Source: an uncultured Clostridium sp. | Lineage (GTDB): Bacteria > Bacillota_I > Bacilli_A > RF39 > UBA660 | Length of the DNA: 64,000 nt | NCBI GenBank assembly: GCA_947427095.1 | Contig: CANEGO010000001.1 | Span: forward strand, 1 to 64,000 | Direction: 5' to 3' | Made by a program: the position numbers and the translations under genes | The notes under the pieces: model-generated | Seen by the model: the letters and a program-made list of their open reading frames with translations, nothing else | The model's database searches: none | Told to the model about the DNA's origin: nothing | Shown: positions 33,475 through 43,860 of the stretch, piece after piece | Layout: every line of letters begins with the position of its first letter | Numbering within the stretch: position 1 is the stretch's first letter

Positions 33475-34887
33475 TTATTCTCCTTTCTTGAAGTATTCTC
33501 TCCAATTATCTACTATGTTTTTAGCGATATCCTCTTTGCTCTCTAGAGCCTTGATTATCTTTTCATCTACTGTTCCTGTAGATATTAGATTTATATAAGT
33601 ACAAGTACACTTTTGTCCTATACGATGCGTTCTCGATATGGCTTGGGTGTAATTTGCGTAGTTAAAGTCAAGGCTATAAAAAACAGCAGTATCGGCTGCC
33701 GTTAGTGTTATCCCTAGCCCGGCTGTTTGTATCTGGGCTATGAATAGTTTTACTTCATCATCGTTTTGGAACTTGTCGCACATCTCTCCGCGATCGTCGA
33801 TTTTTATATCTCCAGTGATGTATGCATACTCGATTCCCATCTCTCTGGCTACACTTTGGATGGATTCTATCTCTGGGATAAATCGTGCAAATACAACAAG
33901 TTTCTTTTTATTGTCGATGATGATATCTTCCATGATGTCCTTTAGTTCGTTGAGTTTTGCTTTCGATATAACTTGGATTCTTTCATCATCATCTTTGACG
34001 TGTCCTCCGGATATCTGCGACAATCTCATCAGTTTTGTTAACACATTGGTTGCTGTGATTTCTCCATCCAAGAGTTCGGCATAACTTTGTCTAACTACGG
34101 CATCGTATGTTCTTCTCGCTCCTGGCTCTAACTCACAATACCTATTTTGGAATATCTGCTCTGGTAAGTCGAGAGCTTCTTCCTTGGTGATTCGATATGC
34201 GACACTATGTGCCTTGCTCGTTAGTTCATCCATATTCTTGTATCTTATGATTTGGTGGTTGTAGTAACCGCCCATCACGGCATATCTGTTTCTAAATGCA
34301 TAAAAACTTAAGCCGAATATGTTAGGATCAAGAAATTTCCATTGACTAAAAATATCCATCGGCGAGTTTTGTACTGGTGTTCCAGTAAGTATCATCTTGT
34401 ACTCGGCTTTCGCTCCTAGTCGGTGGAGTGTCTTACTTTGCGATGCACTCGGATTTTTAATTTTCTGTGACTCATCACATATAATCATATCTGGCTTATA
34501 AATGTTTAGTTCTTTTTCCATTCGCCATGTGGCTTCGTAGTTAATTATGGCAATCTTTAATCCTCGCTTATGTGCGAGTGATATAAGTTTTGCTTTTCTC
34601 TTACTCATGGTCGATCCTGTTATCAATTCCATATTGTAATCGTAATCGGCGAACTTGCTTATCTCTTTTTCCCATACATTGATTATTGATGTTGGGCATA
34701 CAACAAGGACTTTTTCGATTAAGCCTTCCAAGAACAACTCTCCCATAATGGCTATGGATGTGAAACTCTTACCAAGCCCCATGTCCATCAACAAGGCTGC
34801 ACATCCTTGCTCTTTTAGTTTCGGTATAGCAAAGTTACACGCTATCTGTTGATGCTTGTAAGGTTTTACCTTTATTGGTAGTTCCAT
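33475..34887 (-). CDS. SNF2-family DNA helicase/translocase
   Basis: A 470-residue SF2 SNF2-type ATPase. Walker A region ALLMDMGLGKSFTSIAI, DEAH-like DESQ in MIICDESQKIKNP, motif III MILTGTPVQNSPMD, and C-terminal motifs V-VI QTAGLGITLTAADTAVFY and ISRTHRIGQKCTCTYINLIS. These phage enzymes lie in replication or recombination modules, often with VRR-NUC nucleases. I chose MELPIKVKPY, preceded by AAGGAG. It overlaps the small gene before it. Confidence 0.92.
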   Translation of the reverse strand: MELPIKVKPYKHQQIACNFAIPKLKEQGCAALLMDMGLGKSFTSIAIMGELFLEGLIEKVLVVCPTSIINVWEKEISKFADYDYNMELITGSTMSKRKAKLISLAHKRGLKIAIINYEATWRMEKELNIYKPDMIICDESQKIKNPSASQSKTLHRLGAKAEYKMILTGTPVQNSPMDIFSQWKFLDPNIFGLSFYAFRNRYAVMGGYYNHQIIRYKNMDELTSKAHSVAYRITKEEALDLPEQIFQNRYCELEPGARRTYDAVVRQSYAELLDGEITATNVLTKLMRLSQISGGHVKDDDERIQVISKAKLNELKDIMEDIIIDNKKKLVVFARFIPEIESIQSVAREMGIEYAYITGDIKIDDRGEMCDKFQNDDEVKLFIAQIQTAGLGITLTAADTAVFYSLDFNYANYTQAISRTHRIGQKCTCTYINLISTGTVDEKIIKALESKEDIAKNIVDNWREYFKKGE

Positions 34888-35056
34888 ATTTTTCTCCTTT
34901 CGTTTTGGTACTGCCATTTTTTTTCATTTCTTTTTCAATTTGACTTATTGGTTTTCTTTGGTCGTAATCAAAAATGGATAAGATTTTAAACTCATCCATA
35001 TTTAAGTATTTGGCTAATTCATTAATGTTTCCAGTCACATATAATCTCTTACCCAT
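34835..35056 (-). CDS. Small basic phage protein
   Basis: A 73-residue basic protein (MGKRLYVTGNINELAKYLNM, then DQRKPISQIEKEMKKNG) with a lysine/threonine-rich tail. The ATG lies one base after the ArpU-like stop. The C-terminal third overlaps the helicase start by 53 bases in another frame. No family recognised; the N-terminus looks like a small helix-turn-helix, which would suit a regulator, but this is weak. Confidence 0.45.
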   Translation of the reverse strand: MGKRLYVTGNINELAKYLNMDEFKILSIFDYDQRKPISQIEKEMKKNGSTKTKGEKYGTTNKGKTLQASTDSV

Positions 35057-35057
35057 A

Positions 35058-35483
35058 TTATTTTTCATACTCCTCAATGTTCATCGCTAGAGCAATTTTC
35101 TTATAGGCTGCCATTTTTATTTTTAGAAAACTGTGTTTTGCTAATCCCATCTTTACCATGATATCTTCATCAATCATTTTAAATTCAGAAAAAAATTTAT
35201 AATTAAGTATCTTTCTTTCTTCTGGTTGGAGTCTATTGAACGCAGCTGTTAAATCGGTTATAAATGCATCCAATTGCTTTGCTAGTTCTTCTCGCTTTTC
35301 AACAAACGATTCAACTTTTGATTTTGGTTTACCACTTGGACTACTATACACTAAATTAAAACTCGAAGTCATTTTTGGTAGGTTATCATCTGATAATCTA
35401 AATTTTAATAACTCATAATCTTCAAACATCTTTTCTACTGCATATTTTGTTTTTTTATAATCAATTCTTATTCCAATTGCCAT
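35058..35483 (-). CDS. ArpU-family phage transcriptional regulator
   Basis: A 141-residue regulator. The C-terminal half (LQPEERKILNYKFFSEFKMI then EDIMVKMGLAKHSFLKIKMA-AYKKIAL) has the sigma region 4-like helix-turn-helix of ArpU/RinA-type late activators. Its place at the head of the early operon, rather than beside terminase, suggests it may act on early genes. A near-perfect GGAGG precedes the ATG. Confidence 0.65.
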   Translation of the reverse strand: MAIGIRIDYKKTKYAVEKMFEDYELLKFRLSDDNLPKMTSSFNLVYSSPSGKPKSKVESFVEKREELAKQLDAFITDLTAAFNRLQPEERKILNYKFFSEFKMIDEDIMVKMGLAKHSFLKIKMAAYKKIALAMNIEEYEK

Positions 35484-35641
35484 TGTATGGCCTCCTTTTT
35501 TTTAATGTATTAGTAGTTAGATGCATTAAAAAAAGAGCACATTAATCCTGTACCCTTATTAATTATGTTCTCCTACATTTTACGACACTTGAATTGATTA
35601 TTTTGTCGAACCATAGTAGGCTTATCATAATTTGTCTAATT
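35484..35641 (-). promoter_or_regulatory. Control region of the phage early operon
   Basis: 158 bases between recombinase and ArpU-like genes. On the minus strand TAGACA and TATGGT with 17 bases between form a moderate promoter. CGACA and TGTCG lie about 17 bases apart downstream. An A/T run and AAAAAAAGGAGG precede the start codon. No repressor gene is adjacent. Confidence 0.35.
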
Positions 35642-37560
<1,919 letters not shown>

Positions 37561-37656
37561 CATTTTATAAATTGTTTTCGTTTCTTGAATAATCGGTACT
37601 CTTATCAGTAAACCTTTTTTAGTTAATTGTCTTGAGATTTTGCTATATTTTTTATA

Positions 37657-37947
37657 CTATTTTGCCATCAATTCTTTTAATTTGTTTAGTGTGCATTTAT
37701 GCTGAATATCATATAAGAATATTGCATCTTCTTCGTAGTAGTATTCTCCATAATTTAATATGATTACTTCTTTCTCTGCTTTTTTGATTATAATCTTATT
37801 AGGGTTTACGCAACTCATATTTGTTCCTTTGAACTGTATTAGTTGCCCTGGAATATAAGTATATTCGGTATTTTTAATCCCTATTGTTGATTCTAGCTTA
37901 TCTTTAAAATCGTTTGAAATTTTCATTTTTTTGCTACATATTTTCAT
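37657..37947 (-). CDS. Unknown small phage protein next to attR
   Basis: A 96-residue protein of unknown family, beta-rich in the centre (EYTYIPGQLIQFKGTNMSCV; VIILNYGEYYYEEDAIFLYD). AGGAGG precedes the ATG. If the 12-bp repeat is the att core, this gene lies inside the prophage, between attR and the recombinase. Genes there often encode excision factors or immunity regulators, but no motif supports either here. Confidence 0.55.
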   Translation of the reverse strand: MKICSKKMKISNDFKDKLESTIGIKNTEYTYIPGQLIQFKGTNMSCVNPNKIIIKKAEKEVIILNYGEYYYEEDAIFLYDIQHKCTLNKLKELMAK

Positions 37948-37973
37948 TTCTTCATTCCTCCTCTAATATATAG

Positions 37974-38004
37974 CAAAACCTCATTGACTATCGCCAATGA
38001 GGTT
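37974..38004 (-). terminator. Phage hairpin between attR and the first phage gene
   Basis: AACCTCATTG (37977-37986) and CAATGAGGTT (37995-38004) form a perfect 10-bp stem over an 8-base loop. On the minus strand TTTTGC follows. It would stop tRNA transcription from entering the phage, replacing the host terminator broken by integration. Confidence 0.7.
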
Positions 38005-38016
38005 ATTTATGTAATC

Positions 38017-38028
38017 GAACATCCCCTT
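38017..38028. repeat. Right attachment core (attR candidate)
   Basis: Second copy of GAACATCCCCTT (see 3011-3022). It is the distal arm of a hairpin after tRNA-Leu: CGAAC-at-CCCC pairs with GGGG-a-GTTCG (38016-38045). On the minus strand the hairpin is now followed by CGATTACATAA instead of a T-tract. Confidence 0.7.
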
Positions 38029-38057
38029 ATTTCTCGGGGAGTTCGAGTGAGTTCTTA

Positions 38058-38142
38058 TGGTGCGGGTGAAGGGACTTGAACCCCCACGGATAAATCCACT
38101 AGATCCTAAGTCTAGCGCGTCTGCCAATTTCGCCACACCCGC
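38058..38142 (-). tRNA. tRNA-Leu (UAG anticodon)
   Basis: An 85-base tRNA with encoded CCA. The acceptor stem is GCGGGTG/CACCCGC; the anticodon arm CTAGA-CTTAGGA-TCTAG has anticodon UAG, reading CUN leucine codons. A long variable arm (GGATTTATCC) confirms a class II tRNA. The T arm has GGTTCAAGTCC. It ends 14 bases before the hairpin that the prophage has split from its T-tract. Confidence 0.97.
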
Positions 38143-38151
38143 ATAAACAAG

Positions 38152-38228
38152 TGGTGGACCCTGTAGGACTCGAACCTACGACCGCCCGGTTATGAGCCGG
38201 ATGCTCTAACCAACTGAGCTAAGGGTCC
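38152..38228 (-). tRNA. tRNA with CAU anticodon (Ile2 or elongator Met)
   Basis: A 77-base class I tRNA with encoded CCA. Acceptor stem GGACCCT/AGGGTCC, anticodon stem TCCGG/CCGGG and loop CTCATAA with anticodon CAU. The body resembles the Bacillus tRNA-Ile whose C34 is changed to lysidine by TilS to read AUA, which I find more likely than elongator Met, but the sequence alone does not settle it. It lies nine bases upstream of tRNA-Leu. Confidence 0.93.
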
Positions 38229-38317
38229 ATACAAATTTCTCACTTGCTTTTATATATTATCATATTCTTTTAAGTTTATCAATATGATTGTTTAAAAAAA
38301 ATTAAAAAAATGGCAAA

Positions 38318-38743
38318 TTAATCACCATTTTGTAACATGTTTAATAAATCGATTTTAAATTTATCTTTATCAGAATTTGCTTTAGATATCATAACACCCT
38401 TATATGCTTCTAGTTCTTGTCTATGACCTTCTGATAAAAGACTTTCTGGTGTTATCGTTTCAAGTATTATAGTTTTACTATTTTCGCAAACTGAATAATG
38501 AAGTATAACCTCACCATGAACCCTAACAAACAAATCATCAGTAGGTAATTTAAGCTCATAATTTTTAGTGTTTTCTATGCTGTTTACACTTATTAGCTTT
38601 CCTAAAAAGTTACCCTCTTTCATTTGTGGATAAAATTCAAAAACTAGTTTTTTATATGCCAGCATATTATATTTTTTTACTGAGCGTTCTAGTTTTCTAA
38701 ATTCATTTTCATTTAAATACTCGAAAATATAAGTTCCTTTCAT
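38318..38743 (-). CDS. Unknown protein behind a strong promoter
   Basis: A 141-residue soluble alpha-beta protein (KGTYIFEYLNENEFRKLERS; LPTDDLFVRVHGEVILHYSV). No family recognised. GGGGG lies before the chosen ATG; a longer frame 43 codons upstream would start within the promoter. It has a consensus promoter and a hairpin-like leader, so expression is probably high and controlled. An AAAATGG/CCATTTT stem overlapping its stop, followed by a T-run, is its terminator. Confidence 0.6.
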   Translation of the reverse strand: MKGTYIFEYLNENEFRKLERSVKKYNMLAYKKLVFEFYPQMKEGNFLGKLISVNSIENTKNYELKLPTDDLFVRVHGEVILHYSVCENSKTIILETITPESLLSEGHRQELEAYKGVMISKANSDKDKFKIDLLNMLQNGD

Positions 38744-38764
38744 ATTTTTAACCCCCTTCTTTAT

Positions 38765-38800
38765 AATTGGGATACAATATACATTATATATTACCCAATT
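38765..38800 (-). promoter_or_regulatory. Inverted repeat at the 5' end of the 38318 transcript
   Basis: AATTGGG and CCCAATT (7 bp) flank an inner ATATT-type arm pair, all within about 40 bases downstream of the transcription start. It could fold as a 5' RNA hairpin or be an operator for a roadblock repressor. Confidence 0.5.
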
Positions 38801-38809
38801 GGTACGCCT

Positions 38810-38838
38810 ATTATACCACAGATGACAAAAAATGTCAA
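38810..38838 (-). promoter_or_regulatory. Consensus sigma-A promoter of the 38318 gene
   Basis: TTGACA (38833-38838) and TATAAT (38810-38815) are both perfect and 17 bases apart on the minus strand, just after the end of mutM. Confidence 0.9.
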
Positions 38839-38844
38839 TTTTAT

Positions 38845-39654
38845 TTACACTTTCTTCTGACAATAAGGACAATAGTAGGTTCCTCGTCCTCCTACTTTTT
38901 CCTTAATAATTGTGGTTCCGCAATCATAGCAAGGCTTATTTTCTCTCATATGAACCTTCAAATGATTTTCAAAAGTTCCTCGCTTGCCATCAATGTTCGG
39001 ATAAGTACCCTTACACTCTAAGGATCTTTCGAAAACAATCTTTGTATTATCAATTATTGATTGCAATTTATTCTTACTCAATTTATCAGCGTAACTTTTT
39101 GGATTTATTTTTGATTCAAAAAGTATTTCATCTGCATATATATTTCCAATGCCAGTAATATAACTCTGATCTAAGAGCATCTTCTTTATATCTGTATGAT
39201 GAGTTTTAAATTTATCCTTTAGATACTTTGACGTAAGGTTGTGGTCTGTATATTCTAATCCTAATTTCTTCTCTTCAAAAAATTTTTCTAAGTCCACTTT
39301 ATCAATGACCTGCATTTTACCAAATAATCTAGGATCATTATAATGAAGAGAAAAATCATCAAAATAGAAAATAACGTAATCATGCTTATCTTTTTTAGCT
39401 TCAAGTGGTAATAAATAAAACCTACCTTCCATTCTAAAATGGATTATCACGTAACTATTATCAAGTTCAAACAACAACCACTTACCACGTCTTTTTACTT
39501 TTCTTATGACTTCATTTTCTATTTTATTAACAAATTCTTCACTTTTATTATAAACTATTTTATCCAAATAAACTTTGACTTTATTAACTTTTTTATTTTC
39601 TATGATTTTACTTAAATCTCTTCTGGTTGTTTCAACTTCTACTAACTCTGGCAT
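38845..39654 (-). CDS. mutM: Formamidopyrimidine-DNA glycosylase
   Basis: A 269-residue Fpg/MutM, which removes 8-oxoguanine and formamidopyrimidines and cuts the abasic site. Pro2 and Glu3, the catalytic residues, are present in MPELVEVETTRRDL, though position 5 is Val where most have Pro. Also seen are the helix-two-turn-helix (QSYITGIGNIYADEILFESK) and C-terminal zinc finger (CYDCGTTIIKEKVGGRGTYY-CPYC). It lies 22 bases after polA, as often in Bacilli. Confidence 0.97.
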   Translation of the reverse strand: MPELVEVETTRRDLSKIIENKKVNKVKVYLDKIVYNKSEEFVNKIENEVIRKVKRRGKWLLFELDNSYVIIHFRMEGRFYLLPLEAKKDKHDYVIFYFDDFSLHYNDPRLFGKMQVIDKVDLEKFFEEKKLGLEYTDHNLTSKYLKDKFKTHHTDIKKMLLDQSYITGIGNIYADEILFESKINPKSYADKLSKNKLQSIIDNTKIVFERSLECKGTYPNIDGKRGTFENHLKVHMRENKPCYDCGTTIIKEKVGGRGTYYCPYCQKKV

Positions 39655-39676
39655 TTTATTATTCCCCTATCAAAAT

Positions 39677-42256
39677 CTATTTAGCTTCATACCAATTATT
39701 TCCGACTTGTATATCAACTTTAAGTGGAACATCTAACTTATATGCATTATCCATGCATCTATCAACTATTTCTCTAATCATCTGTTCTTCTTCATTTACA
39801 ACGTTAAATATAAGTTCATCGTGCACTTGTAAAAGCATTTTACTTTTTACGTTTTTTTCTTTAAATTCTTTATATATATCAATCATAGCCTTCTTTAATA
39901 TATCCGCACTAGAACCTTGAATAGGTGTGTTCAAAGCCATTCTCTCTCCTTGCTGTCTAATCATGTAATTAGTATTACTAAGCTCATCAATTCTTCTTTT
40001 ACGATTCATTATAGTCATAACATAGCCTTTTTCATAAGCATCTTTTATAACACTATCCATGTATACCTTAGTTCCACTGTAAGTTTCAAAATATTTATTT
40101 ATAAACTCTCTTGCCTCTTTAACAGAAATACCCAAATCTTCTGATAAACCAAAACCACTTATCCCATAAAGAATCCCAAAGTTTACCGCCTTAGCTTGTC
40201 TTCTCATAAGGGATGTCACTTCATCTTCTTTAACATTAAATATATCCATTGCTGTACGGGTATGGATATCCATATCTTTTTTAAACGCCTCGATCCAGTT
40301 AGGAACCTTTGAGAAATGGGCGAAAACCCGAAGTTCTATTTGTGAGTAATCACTTGATAAGAGGATACTATCTTTTTCGGCAACAAAGGCTTTTCTAATT
40401 AATTTACCATATGTAGTTCTAACTGGTATATTTTGAAGATTTGGTTCAATTGACGAAAGTCTTCCCGTTCTAGTTAATGTTTGCGTATATATAGTATGAA
40501 TTTTTCCATCCTCTAAGATGTTACCTTCAAGCCCTACTATATATGTACTTTGAAGTTTTGTAAGCATCCGGTGTTCTAACACTAATGGAACCACTGGATG
40601 TCTATCCTTATATTTTTCTAGAATAGTTTTATCAGTAGAATAACCACTTCTAGTTTTCTTACCCGTTCCTATTTTTAATTTTTCAAATAGAATTTCTCCC
40701 AACTGTTTTGGTGATGAAATATTAAATTTTTTGCCAACGAGTTCGTATATTTTATTTGATATTTCCTCAATTTTACAGTCCAGTTCTTTATTCATTTCAT
40801 ATAAAACTGATTTATCAATCCTTATTCCTACATATTCCATTTCCCCTAAAACTATAGACAAAGGCATCTCTATTTCATTAAATAAATAAATACAATCTTC
40901 TTTTTGCATTTCACTTAAAAGTTCGTCTTTTGTTTCAAAAATAAATTTTGCTTTATCAATTACTAACTTTTTTATTGTATCTTCATCTAACACTTTAGCC
41001 TTACTTATAACTTCATAAAAAGAAACATCATAACCAAATTGGTTCGCTAAGTAAGCAACGTCATCTTTGACGTTATAATTAAGCAGATAAGCAGCAACAC
41101 TAGAATCAAAAGAAACGTTTTTTAAATCAAGACCTTGTTTTTTCATTGTAACATAATGTTTTTTCAAATCATACGTATATTTTTCCTTATCATTTATGTA
41201 GTTTAAGACATCATAAATTTTTTCCTTATAAACGTAATAGGCACAATTACCATCAAAAAGCCCCATTCCTAAAACATTTGCTAAATGATAGTTAGATTTA
41301 TCGATTTCAATATAAAACGAAACTGGAAAAGAAATAGATTCGATATCTTTTAAAGATGATACTTCTTTAATATCTATCGCCTCTTTTTTTCTTTTAACTT
41401 TCATATTTTTTAAAAATGAATAAAATTCTAAATTTTCATATATCTTTTTTAACCCCTCTAAATTACCTTTATCAATTAGTGTATCTTCAATACCAAAACC
41501 TAACGGAACCTCTTTATATATCGTAACTAAATCTTTACTTTCAAATGCTTTATCTCGTCCATTGATAAGTTTAGTGGCAACAGCACCCTTAATATATGCA
41601 AGATTATCATATACGTCCTCTAAGGAGCCAAAATCCTGAAGTAACTTTAAAGCTGTTTTTTCTCCGATTCCCTTAACACCTGGAATATTATCCGAAGTAT
41701 CTCCTTGAAGGGCCTTTATATCAATCATTTTATCAGGGGTAAGGCCATATGTTTCAAAAAATGTTTCTTCTGTCATCATTACATAATCTTTTGATTTCAA
41801 CAATTTCATAACAACTTTATCTGTTATTAACTGAAGTAAATCTTTATCGCTACTTACAATTAGTCCTTGGTAATCTGTAGATTTATCAATCATGCGTGCC
41901 ATCGTTCCAACAATATCATCAGCTTCATAATTATCTATCTCAAACCATTTAATACCTAAATTGGTAAGGATTTCCTTTGCAACTGGAAATTGCTCTTTAA
42001 GCTCGTTTGGCATTTCAATCCTACCAGCTTTATAATCTTCATACTTATCATGACGAAAAGTTTTTCCTTTATCAAACGCAACAAGCATGTAAGAAGGATT
42101 TTCATCATTTATAATCTTGTTTATCATATTAACAAAACCGTATAATGCGTTTGTTGGAAAGCCTTTACTATTTTTCATAAAATTTCCTTGATACGCAGTT
42201 GCATAATAACTTCTAAATAATAAATTATTTCCATCAACTAATACTACTTTTTTCAT
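39677..42256 (-). CDS. polA: DNA polymerase I
   Basis: An 859-residue Pol I for Okazaki fragment maturation and repair. Residues 1-290 are the 5'-3' exonuclease (VDGNNLLFRSYYATA; SSDKDLLQLI; GVKGIGEKTALKLLQDFGSL). Residues 295-460 are the 3'-5' domain, which lacks the usual DxE metal motif, so proofreading is probably absent. The polymerase has DYSQIELRVFAHFS, RRQAKAVNFGILYGISGFGL and LLQVHDELIFNV. The ATG after AGGTGG is chosen over a GTG three codons earlier. Confidence 0.97.
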   Translation of the reverse strand: MKKVVLVDGNNLLFRSYYATAYQGNFMKNSKGFPTNALYGFVNMINKIINDENPSYMLVAFDKGKTFRHDKYEDYKAGRIEMPNELKEQFPVAKEILTNLGIKWFEIDNYEADDIVGTMARMIDKSTDYQGLIVSSDKDLLQLITDKVVMKLLKSKDYVMMTEETFFETYGLTPDKMIDIKALQGDTSDNIPGVKGIGEKTALKLLQDFGSLEDVYDNLAYIKGAVATKLINGRDKAFESKDLVTIYKEVPLGFGIEDTLIDKGNLEGLKKIYENLEFYSFLKNMKVKRKKEAIDIKEVSSLKDIESISFPVSFYIEIDKSNYHLANVLGMGLFDGNCAYYVYKEKIYDVLNYINDKEKYTYDLKKHYVTMKKQGLDLKNVSFDSSVAAYLLNYNVKDDVAYLANQFGYDVSFYEVISKAKVLDEDTIKKLVIDKAKFIFETKDELLSEMQKEDCIYLFNEIEMPLSIVLGEMEYVGIRIDKSVLYEMNKELDCKIEEISNKIYELVGKKFNISSPKQLGEILFEKLKIGTGKKTRSGYSTDKTILEKYKDRHPVVPLVLEHRMLTKLQSTYIVGLEGNILEDGKIHTIYTQTLTRTGRLSSIEPNLQNIPVRTTYGKLIRKAFVAEKDSILLSSDYSQIELRVFAHFSKVPNWIEAFKKDMDIHTRTAMDIFNVKEDEVTSLMRRQAKAVNFGILYGISGFGLSEDLGISVKEAREFINKYFETYSGTKVYMDSVIKDAYEKGYVMTIMNRKRRIDELSNTNYMIRQQGERMALNTPIQGSSADILKKAMIDIYKEFKEKNVKSKMLLQVHDELIFNVVNEEEQMIREIVDRCMDNAYKLDVPLKVDIQVGNNWYEAK

Positions 42257-42284
42257 TTTTACCACCTATGTTTATTATAACATC

Positions 42285-42308
42285 TAAAAAAGAGTTTTAA
42301 TAAACTCT
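42285..42308 (-). terminator. Terminator after the DUF5684-like gene
   Basis: AGAGTTT and AAACTCT form a 7-bp stem over TAAT, flanked by A and T runs on both sides, so it can act on either strand. It ends the 42312 gene just before the polA start. Confidence 0.8.
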
Positions 42309-42311
42309 TTT

Positions 42312-43541
42312 TTAAATTTGTGTATTATTTTGATTATTATTTGACCATAACGAAGTATGACCACCATTAAAATCATTATTATTTTGTTTTTCTATGGATG
42401 CGTTTACATTATCATTCTGATCTAAAGTAACGTTTTGATTAATATTATTTTGACTATTTAATGTTTCACTTAGATTTTGGTTATTAACGGTTGAAGTATA
42501 AGTATAATTAGTTTGAGCTTGCTCATTAAAACCCTGTACTCCTTCTTCATTGTTTAATGTTTCAACCACATTATTAACAGAATTATTTAAAATATTTTCT
42601 TGTAAAGGACTGTTTGTCATGCTAGTTAAAGCATCATTTGAATTAATGTCATTAATTGGAACGTTATAATTATTTTGTAAATTAGCACCATAATCAGGTG
42701 TATTATCAAATGTACTGTTTAAACTACCGTTTGGTTCTACATTATTATCAAACATTGGAGCTTGATACATACCATCCGTTTTAGCCATATTTACAGAATT
42801 TCCTTCTGGTTCCACCTCTAACTTAGTAACATCTCCATTAAAAGTGCTACCATAACTTAATGGCTCCGATCTAATTTCATTAACCTCATTTAGATCGTTA
42901 ACACTATTATTTGTAACAGTATTATCCTGAATCGGCATAACAGGCGCTGCCCCTATTCCGGCTAAATTAGTAAAATCGTTTACACTCCCATCTAGCCCAC
43001 CAATACTTATGTTTGTTTTTTCCAAATCTACGTTTTCTACATCACTATTTTGTAACGTGTTAACATTATTTATAGTAGCATCATTTATACTACTAGCTTG
43101 AGTATTTTCATTTGCATAAATATCCTCTTGTATTGGATTAGCATTTTTGGAAAAAGCTAACATTGGAAAAAATACTATTGGTAAAAATATCATTCCGATT
43201 GTGTATCCAGTGTCTTTTCCAAACTTTTTAGCAACCGCATCATATATTACATACATTGCGTATATATTTGCTAATGGAACACAAAGTAAAAGTATGTACC
43301 ACCACTGTTTTTCCGCTATTTCGCAACATAAAACGTATACGTTATAAAACGGTACAATAGCAGCCCATCCTGGTTTTCCCAATTTTTTAAACACTTTCCA
43401 CATGGAAATAATCATAAGCACAGAAGCCGCCATAGCAATTATCCATACGATTATCATAAATATTAACATTCCACCAACCAAACCGGAAGCAGAAGCCGCA
43501 TTATAACCATAAGACGTATCAACATAATAACTTGTATCCAT
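42312..43541 (-). CDS. DUF5684-like membrane protein with Asn-rich tail
   Basis: A 409-residue protein. Residues about 18-130 contain four membrane helices with the DUF5684 pattern GKPGWAAIVPFYNVYVLC and FGKDTGYTIGMIFLPIVFFP. The last 260 residues are low complexity, very rich in Asn, and probably disordered (LNSQNNINQNVTLDQNDNVN). Function unknown. It has its own terminator and is transcribed away from sspI. Similar membrane proteins occur next to signal peptidase genes, which are not seen here. Confidence 0.75.
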   Translation of the reverse strand: MDTSYYVDTSYGYNAASASGLVGGMLIFMIIVWIIAMAASVLMIISMWKVFKKLGKPGWAAIVPFYNVYVLCCEIAEKQWWYILLLCVPLANIYAMYVIYDAVAKKFGKDTGYTIGMIFLPIVFFPMLAFSKNANPIQEDIYANENTQASSINDATINNVNTLQNSDVENVDLEKTNISIGGLDGSVNDFTNLAGIGAAPVMPIQDNTVTNNSVNDLNEVNEIRSEPLSYGSTFNGDVTKLEVEPEGNSVNMAKTDGMYQAPMFDNNVEPNGSLNSTFDNTPDYGANLQNNYNVPINDINSNDALTSMTNSPLQENILNNSVNNVVETLNNEEGVQGFNEQAQTNYTYTSTVNNQNLSETLNSQNNINQNVTLDQNDNVNASIEKQNNNDFNGGHTSLWSNNNQNNTQI

Positions 43542-43650
43542 TTTTATCCCTCCTATTTTATTTAATTATATAATTTTTAAAAGCTATTATCAATAAAATA
43601 ATGTATAATTTACCATTATTTACAAAAAATATACTGAAAGGGATGAAAAA

Positions 43651-43860
43651 ATGAATAACATTAGCATAAGAGAGTACATAACCAGTAGTTTTAAAGGTGA
43701 TAATGAAAATGAGATAAAAGAATCAATTGAAGATTCAATTAAAGAGGGATTAGAAGAAGCTTTACCTGGTCTTGGTGTATTTATGGAAATAATATGGAAA
43801 AACGCTTCCGAAGACTTAAAAAAAGAGCTTTTAGATATTCTAAAAACTCATTTGAATTAA
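43651..43860 (+). CDS. sspI: Small acid-soluble spore protein I
   Basis: A 69-residue protein that matches SspI of Bacillus: IxxSIKEGLEEALPGLGVFM-EIIWKNASEDLKKELLDILK aligns closely with the Bacillus core ALPGLGVLFEVIWQHASE. SspI is a minor spore-core protein made in the forespore. The position next to pheST is also conserved with Bacillus subtilis, where sspI lies near pheS. It is the only plus-strand gene in this part and overlaps the pheT stop by four bases. AAAGGG precedes the ATG. No clear sigma-G promoter is seen. Confidence 0.85.
   Translation: MNNISIREYITSSFKGDNENEIKESIEDSIKEGLEEALPGLGVFMEIIWKNASEDLKKELLDILKTHLN

Noticed and set aside
35582-35612. CGACA...TGTCG as a second copy of the operator at 1084-1112
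   Set aside because: Arms are only 5 bp with a different spacing; likely chance in AT-rich DNA.
38152-38228. tRNA genes as the integration site core
   Set aside because: The repeated 12 bp lie 30 bases beyond the tRNA-Leu 3' end, in the terminator hairpin, not in a tRNA.
43604-43640. Sigma-G promoter for sspI
   Set aside because: AATATACTG resembles a sigma-G -10 but lies too close to the ribosome site, and no matching -35 is seen.
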